Assembly (NCBI GenBank): GCA_041686915.1 | Contig: JAWLDB010000065.1 | Span: 1 to 12,644, forward strand | Reading direction: 5' to 3' | Source: JAWLDB01 sp041686915 | GTDB lineage: Bacteria > Bacillota > UBA994 > UBA5500 | Length of the DNA: 12,644 nt | In this document: one piece after another, positions 6,866 to 12,644 of the stretch | Position numbering within the stretch: position 1 is the first letter of the stretch | How the letters are laid out: every line of letters begins with the position of its first letter | Notes under the pieces: model-generated | Told to the model about the DNA's origin: nothing | Database searches by the model: none | Seen by the model: only the letters and a program-made list of their open reading frames with translations | Program-made: the position numbers and the translations under genes

Positions 6866-7561
6866 ATGAAAGACACAAAATCGGCAACTATTCTACTCGT
6901 TCGTTATTTGATGATGCTGTTTGGCCTGTCGCTACTTAGCCTTGGCATCCTGCTAAGCGTTAGAGCCAGTTTAGGTGTATCAGCCTGGACGGTCTTTCAT
7001 TTGGGTATAGCCAAGCATATCGGTTGGACGCAGGGGCAGGTTAGTCAGTTGGTTGGGCTGGTCATTATCTTGGTCAGCTTGCTGCTCGGCATTCGTCCAG
7101 CAGCTGCAACTGTGTTAAACATGGTTTTGGTGGGCAGAGTCTATGACTGGCTGGACACTGCCAATTTGATCGACAGCCCTGCCAGCCTGGTAGGCAGGTA
7201 CATCTTCTTAGTGCTAAGCGTTTGGGTCATGGCTGCAGGTACAGCCCTTTATATCAGCGTAAGCCTAGGGGCAGGTCCGCGAGATAGCTTGATGCTGGCC
7301 CTGACAAAGCGTAGCGGGTGGCCCATTGGTTGGGTACGAAACAGTATCGAGCTGGGAGTATTGCTGGTTGGTGCACTATTAGGAGGGCCGGTCGGATTCG
7401 GCACGGTGCTTTTCGCGTTTGGGATAGGTCCGTCCCTGGAGTTCAACCTGCAATTGCTGCGGCTCGTCAGGGAGAAGTGGCAGCTGCAGTCAATTTTTAC
7501 CGTAGTAGAAAGCAAAAAGCGCCGCAAAGCGGAAATCAAAACGGGTCAGGCGACAGCCTGA
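6866..7561 (+). CDS. YczE/YitT-type integral membrane protein
   Basis: 231 residues with about six hydrophobic segments (roughly 12-32, 60-76, 79-91, 112-132, 160-176 and 177-195) and a basic C-terminal tail (217-226). The repeated half-motifs RASLGVSAWTVFHLG (33-47) and SLGAGPRDSLMLAL (133-146), each following a membrane segment, are typical of the YczE/YyaS/YitT family. This suggests an internal duplication of a three-helix unit. The molecular function of this family is not established; in Bacillus subtilis the name YczE is tied to a membrane protein near the surfactin cluster. The ATG at 6866 has GGGTGG just upstream with short spacing, so initiation may be modest. It is the only plus-strand gene in the window and a single-gene unit: its stop codon lies inside a terminator hairpin. 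Confidence 0.88.
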   Translation: MKDTKSATILLVRYLMMLFGLSLLSLGILLSVRASLGVSAWTVFHLGIAKHIGWTQGQVSQLVGLVIILVSLLLGIRPAAATVLNMVLVGRVYDWLDTANLIDSPASLVGRYIFLVLSVWVMAAGTALYISVSLGAGPRDSLMLALTKRSGWPIGWVRNSIELGVLLVGALLGGPVGFGTVLFAFGIGPSLEFNLQLLRLVREKWQLQSIFTVVESKKRRKAEIKTGQATA

Positions 7562-7566
7562 CCCGT
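7541..7566. terminator. Bidirectional rho-independent terminator
   Basis: A perfect 11-bp stem (ACGGGTCAGGC, 7541-7551, with GCCTGACCCGT, 7556-7566) and a GACA loop. On the plus strand it is followed by TTCTCT and contains the stop codon of the YczE-type gene. On the minus strand it is followed by TTTTGATTT and lies 50 bp after the repeat-protein gene. It therefore suits both converging transcripts, better for the minus strand because of the longer T-run. Confidence 0.85.
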
Positions 7567-7616
7567 TTCTCTAACAGGGGAACCTGCTTGAGCTCCGCCT
7601 GTTTGCTTGTGGTGTA

Positions 7617-8858
7617 CTAGAACTCGTTTCCGTAAGTTCCACCCATGTTCGAGGTGTTGTTTACACCCATGTTCTGCTTGGCCTGCCGCTCAATTGCGGT
7701 ATCTCCAGGGTTGTAAGTGCCCTGGTTACCCGAAGTTGAAGACTGGGTACCGTACTGACCGTAGCTTCCGCCACCGTACATGCCTTGGCTGTACTGGGTG
7801 TTGGTGTTCTGACCACCGTACTGGCTACCACCAAACTGGTTTCCACCTGTGTAGTTCTGTTGGTGAGTGCCGGCAGTGTTATAGTCAGCGTTCATAGCTG
7901 TGGACAGGCCACCCATGCCCTGCATCTGCTGTTCGCTGCGGGTGGTGCCGATATCATTGGTCATACCACGACCATAAGCACCATACTGGTTCTGGTTAGC
8001 GTAGTTACCATACTGGGAACCGTACTGATTGCCGCTGTACTGGCCTCCGGCATAGTTCTGCTGATGTGTACCTGCAGTGTTATAGTCAGCGTTCATAGCT
8101 GTGGACAGGCCACCCATGCCCTGCATCTGCTGCTCGCTGCGGGTGGTGCCGATATCATTGGTCATGCCGCGACCATAAGCACCATACTGGTTCTGGTTAG
8201 CGTAGTTACCATACTGGGAACCGTACTGATTGCCGCTATTGTAGTTCTGCTGATGTGTACCTGCAGTGTTATAGTCAGCGTTCATAGCTGTGGACAGGCC
8301 ACCCATGCCCTGCATCTGCTGCTCACTGCGGGTGGTGCCGATGTCATTGGTCATGCCACGGCCATAGGCACCATACTGGTTCTGGTTAGCGTAGTTACCA
8401 TACTGGGAACCGTACTGATTGCCGCTGTACTGGCCTCCGGCATAGTTCTGCTGATGTGTACCTGCAGTGTTATAGTCAGCGCGCATTGCGGTGGACATGC
8501 CACCCATGCCGCCCTGCATCTGCTGCTCGCTGCGGGTAGTGCCGATGTCATTGGTCATGCCACGGCCATAAGCACCATACTGGTTCTGGTTAGCGTAGTT
8601 ACCATACTGGGAACCGTACTGATTGCCGCTATTGTAGTTCTGCTGATGTGTACCTGCAGTGTTGTAGTCGGCGCGCATTACGGTTGACATACCACCCATT
8701 CCGCCCTGCATCATCTGCTCGGTGCGGGTGGTTCCGATGTCGTTAGTCATGCCTTGATTGTGTGCTCCGTACTGGTTCTGCGTTTGCGTGTTGTAGCCTG
8801 AGTTTCCACCGTACATACGAGGAACGCGCAAGCCACGTTGATCATAAGATCCGTACAA
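7617..8858 (-). CDS. Gly/Gln/Asn/Tyr-rich tandem-repeat protein, possible spore protein
   Basis: 413 residues with no Cys or Trp, a single Lys and no signal peptide, membrane segment or sorting motif. Five copies of a unit beginning GMTNDIGTTRSEQQMQ and continuing ADYNTAGTHQQNY then QYGSQYGNYANQNQYG start at residues 37, 101, 169, 232 and 299; the fifth lacks the Tyr-rich end. The tail (about 340-413) is Gly/Tyr/Ser-rich and ends DTAIERQAKQN...GGTYGNEF. That ending resembles the repeat of gamma-type small acid-soluble spore proteins (ETxxQxVRKQN...GxFGTEF). The composition would also suit a Tyr/Gly-rich spore coat protein or a prion-like, phase-separating protein. I do not assign a function. 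The start is TTG at 8858, with GGAGGTG (8867-8873) 8 nt upstream; no better start exists. It stands alone between two terminators. Confidence 0.88.
   Translation of the reverse strand: MYGSYDQRGLRVPRMYGGNSGYNTQTQNQYGAHNQGMTNDIGTTRTEQMMQGGMGGMSTVMRADYNTAGTHQQNYNSGNQYGSQYGNYANQNQYGAYGRGMTNDIGTTRSEQQMQGGMGGMSTAMRADYNTAGTHQQNYAGGQYSGNQYGSQYGNYANQNQYGAYGRGMTNDIGTTRSEQQMQGMGGLSTAMNADYNTAGTHQQNYNSGNQYGSQYGNYANQNQYGAYGRGMTNDIGTTRSEQQMQGMGGLSTAMNADYNTAGTHQQNYAGGQYSGNQYGSQYGNYANQNQYGAYGRGMTNDIGTTRSEQQMQGMGGLSTAMNADYNTAGTHQQNYTGGNQFGGSQYGGQNTNTQYSQGMYGGGSYGQYGTQSSTSGNQGTYNPGDTAIERQAKQNMGVNNTSNMGGTYGNEF
7851..8750 (-). repeat. Five in-frame tandem repeats within the Gly/Gln/Asn/Tyr-rich gene
   Basis: Unit starts on the minus strand are 8750, 8558, 8354, 8165 and 7964. 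Periods are therefore 64, 68, 63 and 67 codons. Long stretches are identical at the DNA level, for example the segments encoding NQYGSQYGNYANQNQYG. Units 1 and 3 end in NSG spacers and units 2 and 4 in AGGQYSG. Units 1-2 carry GGMGGM and MRAD, units 3-5 carry GMGGL and MNAD. This suggests amplification partly as a two-unit block of about 130 codons. Confidence 0.93.
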
Positions 8859-8923
8859 CTATCAGACACCTCCAAAAGAGTTTTATCACTGCCAGCAATA
8901 ATATCTCCGATTGTTTGGCAGCA

Positions 8924-8931
8924 CATGTATG
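8924..8931 (-). promoter_or_regulatory. Possible sporulation-sigma -10 upstream of the repeat-protein gene
   Basis: The minus strand reads CATACATG about 65 bp before the TTG start. It fits most of the sigma-E -10 (CATACAnT) and part of the sigma-K -10 (CATAnnnTA). No -35 at proper spacing is convincing, and no good sigma-A promoter was seen in 8859-9021 either. Weak evidence. Confidence 0.22.
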
Positions 8932-9021
8932 CAAACGAATGAAGGATGCTGAGTTTATGCTGAGAATAATTTTCCAATCGCTAGCGCACCTCTATGGCTC
9001 AGTACACCAAGGCTGCACAAA

Positions 9022-9051
9022 AGAGAGACCAGGCTCACGCCTGGTCTCTCT
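9022..9051 (-). terminator. Rho-independent terminator of nrdJ
   Basis: A perfect 13-bp stem (arms 9022-9034 and 9039-9051, core GAGACCAGGC) with a 4-nt loop begins 17 bp after the nrdJ stop codon. On the minus strand it is followed directly by TTTTGTG. It separates nrdJ from the repeat-protein gene. Confidence 0.88.
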
Positions 9052-9068
9052 AGGATAATGTGCAATTG

Positions 9069-11318
9069 TTAGCCGCACTTACTGTAGCCACAGTTAGCGC
9101 AGGTAATGCAGCCATTCTGCGGTATTACCACCCCACCACAATCTGGACAGATAAGCAGTGACTGTGGGCCACGCACCACATTCAGGTCAAACTTGACATG
9201 CCCATTTACGTACTTCTCAATCGTCTTGCCGATAGCGTCCGGACAGGACAGTACCCACGTTTCTGGATCAACGATGCAGCCGACACAGCGGATACCTTTA
9301 ATTTGATCCAAAATGGCGTCAACATCCACTCCAGCACGCAAAGCAAGACTGATCAAGCGGCTAACAGCATCAGAAAGCGATGAACATCCTTCTTCACCCG
9401 TATTGGTGAACACCTCGCAAATACCTTTTTCATCAGCGTTAACCGTAACATACAGCTTGCCACAGCCTCCGATTTTATACTTCTTAGTGATGCCAAACGT
9501 CTCATCCGGCCTGACCCGAGGCTTAATCGGATTTGCAGCAGGCGCCGGCTCGCTTACAGCAGCAGCCATCTCGGCAGCTGCAGCTTCCTGGGAGGCTTGA
9601 GCAGCCGTACTCCCGGTGGATAGAACCTGGAACTGCCTGCTGCCATCACGGTAGATGGTTACGCCCTTGCATCCCAGCTCGTATGCCTGCTGGAACACCT
9701 CCGCAACCTCCTCCCGGGTAGCTTCGTTCGGGAAATTGACGGTCTTGGAGACAGCATTGTCAGTAAAGCGCTGAAACGCTGCCTGAATCCGCACATGGGC
9801 CTCAGGAGATACGTCGTGCGCAACTACAAAGACCCTCTGCACATCCTCAGGAATCTCCTCAAAACCATGCATACTGCCTTTTTGGGCAATGCGCTGCATT
9901 AGCTCAAGGCTATAGAAACCACGCTCTTTCGCCACTGTCTCAAATAGTGGGTGTACTTCTACGAGCTTATCATCATCCAGAATGTGCCGCTGGTAGCAGA
10001 CTGCAAACAGAGGCTCGATACCACTGCTGGCACCTGCGATAATGCTAATAGTGCCCGTGGGGGCGATGGTGGTAACAGTGGCGTTGCGCAAACGCGGGCC
10101 GCCCTCATAGTCATAGATACTACCCGCGAAATTCGGAAAGACACCTCTCTCAACTGCCAGCTCAACAGAAGCAGCCTTTGCCTCCTGGTCGATAAAAGCC
10201 ATAATGTCTTCAGCGGCCTTCACTGCTGATTCCGAATTGTAAGGGATACCCAGTTGGATTAGCATGTCAGCAAAACCCATTACACCCAGCCCAATCTTGC
10301 GATTGGCTGTAGCCATCTCTGCTATCTTGGGTAGCGGGTATTTATTGGCATCAATCACATCGTCCAGGAAACGTACTGCCAACTTGATCGTGTTACGCAG
10401 CTTATCCCGGTCTATTTCGGAAGTCGCGCCCGTCTTCACCGCCCGAGCCAGGTTGATGGAGCCCAGGTTGCAGGCCTCATAGGGCAGGAGTGGCTGTTCA
10501 CCGCAGGGGTTGGTGCTCTCAATTTCGCCTACGTGTGGTGTAGGGTTGAAACGATTGAGGCGGTCCAGGAAAACGATTCCTGGTTCTCCGTTCCGCCATG
10601 CCATATCCACAATAGTCTCGAAGACCTGCCGAGCGTTCTTGTGCCCTACCACACTACCGTCACGCGGATTGATCAGATCGTAATCCTCATCGTTAGCCAC
10701 AGCCTGCATGAAGGCCTCTGTGATCCCGACGGACAGATTGAAGTTGGTCAGTTCGTTGGTATCAGCTTTAGCAATGATGAACTCGCCAATGTCTGGGTGG
10801 TCAACACGTAGAATTCCCATGTTCGCACCCCGACGGGTGCCGCCCTGCTTAACCGCATCCGTAGCAGCGTTAAAGACCTTCAGGAAGGAAATTGGGCCGC
10901 TGGCCACGCCGCCTGTGGTCTGCACGACATCGTTCTTGGGGCGAAGCTTGGAGAATGAGAAACCGGTGCCACCACCACTCTTATGTATCAGGGCTGCACT
11001 TTTAAGGCTTTCAAAAATGCTTTCCATGCTATCATCAATGGGCAGAACAAAACAGGCGGCCAATTGCTGCAGCTCGCGTCCTGCATTCATCAGTGTCGGC
11101 GAATTGGGCAGAAAATCCAGACTGTCCATCAGCTGATAAAACTGATCTGCCATCTCCTTGGCAAACTCAGGAGACTTGCCATAGTGGCTAACCTCGACAG
11201 AAGCAATGTTTTCGGCGACCCGCCTTAACATTTCCTCTGGACGCTCCTCAACTTTCCCATCCACCTTTTTCAAGTACCTGCGCTCAAGCACAGTTAGCGC
11301 ATTGGGTGTAAGCTCCAT
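9069..11318 (-). CDS. nrdJ: Adenosylcobalamin-dependent (class II) ribonucleoside-diphosphate reductase
   Basis: Reduces ribonucleotides to deoxyribonucleotides using a thiyl radical generated from adenosylcobalamin, so it works with or without oxygen. The 749-residue protein contains the full barrel: Cys89 (first redox cysteine), Asn270-Pro-Cys272-Gly-Glu274 (radical Cys272 flanked by the catalytic Asn and Glu), and the second redox Cys283 in EACNLGSINL. PTGTISIIAGASSGIEP (420-436) is also typical. An Ala-rich linker (about 571-597) leads to a TSCPD domain (about 611-705) with CVGC at 678-681. The end is a zinc-ribbon-like tail with six cysteines (724, 727, 737, 740, 743, 748), where the reducing cysteines of the C-terminal tail are expected. 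The ATG at 11318 has GGGAGGT at 11327-11333. No cobalamin riboswitch was seen upstream; a sigma-A promoter with NrdR-like boxes was. Confidence 0.97.
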   Translation of the reverse strand: MELTPNALTVLERRYLKKVDGKVEERPEEMLRRVAENIASVEVSHYGKSPEFAKEMADQFYQLMDSLDFLPNSPTLMNAGRELQQLAACFVLPIDDSMESIFESLKSAALIHKSGGGTGFSFSKLRPKNDVVQTTGGVASGPISFLKVFNAATDAVKQGGTRRGANMGILRVDHPDIGEFIIAKADTNELTNFNLSVGITEAFMQAVANDEDYDLINPRDGSVVGHKNARQVFETIVDMAWRNGEPGIVFLDRLNRFNPTPHVGEIESTNPCGEQPLLPYEACNLGSINLARAVKTGATSEIDRDKLRNTIKLAVRFLDDVIDANKYPLPKIAEMATANRKIGLGVMGFADMLIQLGIPYNSESAVKAAEDIMAFIDQEAKAASVELAVERGVFPNFAGSIYDYEGGPRLRNATVTTIAPTGTISIIAGASSGIEPLFAVCYQRHILDDDKLVEVHPLFETVAKERGFYSLELMQRIAQKGSMHGFEEIPEDVQRVFVVAHDVSPEAHVRIQAAFQRFTDNAVSKTVNFPNEATREEVAEVFQQAYELGCKGVTIYRDGSRQFQVLSTGSTAAQASQEAAAAEMAAAVSEPAPAANPIKPRVRPDETFGITKKYKIGGCGKLYVTVNADEKGICEVFTNTGEEGCSSLSDAVSRLISLALRAGVDVDAILDQIKGIRCVGCIVDPETWVLSCPDAIGKTIEKYVNGHVKFDLNVVRGPQSLLICPDCGGVVIPQNGCITCANCGYSKCG

Positions 11319-11338
11319 TAACTAGTACCTCCCTGGCT

Positions 11339-11354
11339 ATACTATATATAGGAC
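11339..11354 (-). promoter_or_regulatory. NrdR-box-like palindrome, start-proximal
   Basis: The minus strand reads GTCCTATATATAGTAT, matching 12 of 16 positions of the published NrdR consensus ACACWATATATWGTGT. It lies just downstream of the expected nrdJ transcription start. NrdR represses ribonucleotide reductase genes when dATP is high. Confidence 0.65.
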
Positions 11355-11362
11355 GTGTATAG

Positions 11363-11392
11363 ATTATATCAACTACATATTGGGCTTGTCAT
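11363..11392 (-). promoter_or_regulatory. Sigma-A promoter of nrdJ
   Basis: The minus strand shows ATGACA (11387-11392, 5 of 6 to TTGACA), an 18-bp spacer and TATAAT (11363-11368) preceded by TGA, giving a perfect extended -10. Transcription should begin near 11356, about 37 nt before the nrdJ ATG. The -10 lies exactly between the two NrdR-like boxes. Confidence 0.82.
11370..11385 (-). promoter_or_regulatory. NrdR-box-like palindrome, distal
   Basis: The minus strand reads GCCCAATATGTAGTTG, matching 11 of 16 NrdR consensus positions. It fills most of the -35/-10 spacer. Its centre is 31 bp from that of the other box (15-bp gap), which is the usual three-turn arrangement of paired NrdR sites. 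Confidence 0.6.
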
Positions 11393-11473
11393 CTTACACG
11401 TGTCCCAAAATCCAAAATGGCAATGCATTAGCACTTGCATTTGTCCGAATGTTGTCCCTAGTAGCCATATCCA

Positions 11474-12644
11474 TCAGGTTCGGAAGAGTACGTCCTCGCG
11501 ATTGAACAGCTTGATGGTAATGTGCAGGCCTACTGCTATAAACAGTAAGGAAGTTAGGGTAGCGACTGCGATCTGTATCCCAGTCAAACCACCAAGCAGA
11601 GCCCCTTTCATCAGCATCAGACTGTTTACCACCGGTAATACGAAGAAAGCCATCGGTGCATCCCCTGGGGTCACAAATTGCGTCAGGAATGCCGGGATGA
11701 TCACGACAAATGACAGAGGAGACAGATAAACCTGCGCTTCTTTGAAGCTCCGGGCAAAAACGCTCATCACTATCGAGACTGCACTGAACAGGCCAGACAG
11801 CAGTAAGGCTGACAGAAAGAACATAGCGATCGTCAACGGTGGCAAGACGAAGGATACTGACTCTCCAGCGCCCATCATCAGGGCATGCGGAACGACGGCC
11901 ACAGAAAGAATCATGCTGGATAGAGAGAGAGAAGCAGAGAACAACGATGTAGTAACGACTGCCAAATACTTGCCGATAACCAGGCTAACGCGCTGGGGAG
12001 GGGTTGCCAGTAGCTGCTCGAGGGTACCTCGTTCCTTCTCTCCAGCGGCGACATCGATTGATGTATACATGCCACCGAGGGATGCCCAGATGCCAATTAC
12101 CATCGGCAGCAAAAAGGATAGTAGCATGTTGCCCATCTTTTCGTCAGGCGCAGTGTTTACGCTGGCTACTGCAAAAGGTTCAAGAACCGCAGGATCAACG
12201 CCCCGGTCAGTTAACCGGCTATGCACCACCTTGGTGGAATAGTCGGCAAGCAATCTGGATAATTTGCCATGGGCCACCCCAGACTTCTCATCCGACGCGT
12301 CATACTTGATCTCTACTTCTGCTACCCGCTCGGCAGCGACACTGGCAGCGAAGCCTGGCGGCACAACTAATATCGCCTGGATGGTTCCCTTGGACAATGC
12401 TTGGCCAGAGTTATCCACGTTAACGATGTTCACCTTCCCGCTGTCTTGCAGAAAGGAAGACTAATCAGGCGCATGCTCACTTCCCAAGACGGCTACATTT
12501 GGCAACTGCTCGTGAACTCTGTCCAGACGATTTTGCATCAGGAGTGGAAGGCCGAGCATCATCATTGGCATGAGCAGCACTGGTATGACTATCAGCCCAA
12601 TAACTGTACGTTTGTCGCGAAGTGTATCTTTCAACTCCTTCGTG
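11474..12644 (-). pseudogene. ABC-2 type export permease (NatB-like), frame interrupted by one amber codon and cut by window edge
   Basis: Permease subunit of an ABC exporter of the NatB/ABC-2 family; the substrate is unknown. The frame is open from the right edge to the stop at 11474 except for TAG at 12461-12463. Upstream of the TAG, 60 codons give TKELKDTLRDKRT and a first membrane helix. Downstream come a large soluble domain with QAILVVPPGFAASV, the cytoplasmic signature AGEKERGTLEQLLATP, several membrane helices and the family-typical end FNREDVLFRT. The longest uninterrupted piece, from a GTG at 12433, has 319 codons but no suitable ribosome site, so restart is doubtful. A nonsense mutation, a sequencing error or readthrough are possible; TAG is also the normal stop of gap, whiA and the repeat gene, which argues against general reassignment. 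The ATPase partner should lie to the right. No convincing terminator was found after the gene. Confidence 0.8.
12461..12463 (-). other. In-frame TAG codon within the permease gene
   Basis: The codon follows GSEHAPD and precedes SSFLQDSGK, in a region that should be the start of the large extracytoplasmic domain. Reading frame and family similarity continue unchanged on both sides, so this is a substitution and not a frameshift. Confidence 0.85.

Noticed and set aside
7785..8687. A 300-codon plus-strand open frame rich in Val, Leu, Thr and His
   Set aside because: It is exactly antisense to the repeat gene and is itself repetitive only because the real gene is. It has no ribosome site, and the minus-strand frame has a strong Shine-Dalgarno and sensible composition.
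7617..8858. CRISPR array or intergenic repeats as explanation of the periodic DNA
   Set aside because: The period is about 190-205 bp, in frame, and translates into one continuous repeat protein; there are no unique spacers between short palindromic repeats.
11400..11473. Weak stem AATGCA/TGCATT after the permease stop, considered as a terminator
   Set aside because: Only six A/T-rich pairs and no adjacent T-run; not enough to call.

Overview
The window looks like chromosome from a low-to-mid GC Firmicute, most likely an anaerobic, probably spore-forming member of the Clostridia in the broad sense. The evidence is gene order and protein type: whiA and rpoN sit directly upstream of a gap-pgk-tpiA-gpmI glycolysis cluster. 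The ribonucleotide reductase is the adenosylcobalamin-dependent class II type. Promoters are sigma-A-like and Shine-Dalgarno sites are strong GGAGG types. I cannot name a genus.

Layout. Positions 1-3575 (minus strand) hold lower glycolysis in the order gap, pgk, tpiA, gpmI; gpmI runs off the left edge. Positions 3644-6674 (minus) hold whiA, a small membrane-anchored protein of unknown function and rpoN (sigma-54). A perfect extended -10 box for gap begins exactly at the rpoN stop codon, and no cggR regulator lies between them. Positions 6866-7561 (plus) hold one divergent YczE/YitT-type membrane protein, ending in a bidirectional terminator shared with the next gene.

Positions 7617-8858 (minus) encode the most unusual item: a 413-residue Gly/Gln/Asn/Tyr-rich protein built from five near-identical repeats in an alternating short/long pattern. 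Its C-terminal tail resembles gamma-type small acid-soluble spore proteins. Positions 9069-11318 (minus) hold nrdJ, with a clear terminator and a promoter flanked by two NrdR-box-like palindromes 31 bp apart. Positions 11474-12644 (minus) hold an ABC-2/NatB-type export permease whose reading frame is continuous except for one in-frame TAG; its start is beyond the right edge.

Functionally, the four glycolytic enzymes convert triose phosphates to 2-phosphoglycerate and are probably co-transcribed from the gap promoter. whiA, the unknown protein and rpoN appear to form an upstream transcription unit that may read through into gap. The repeat protein, nrdJ and the permease look like independent units.
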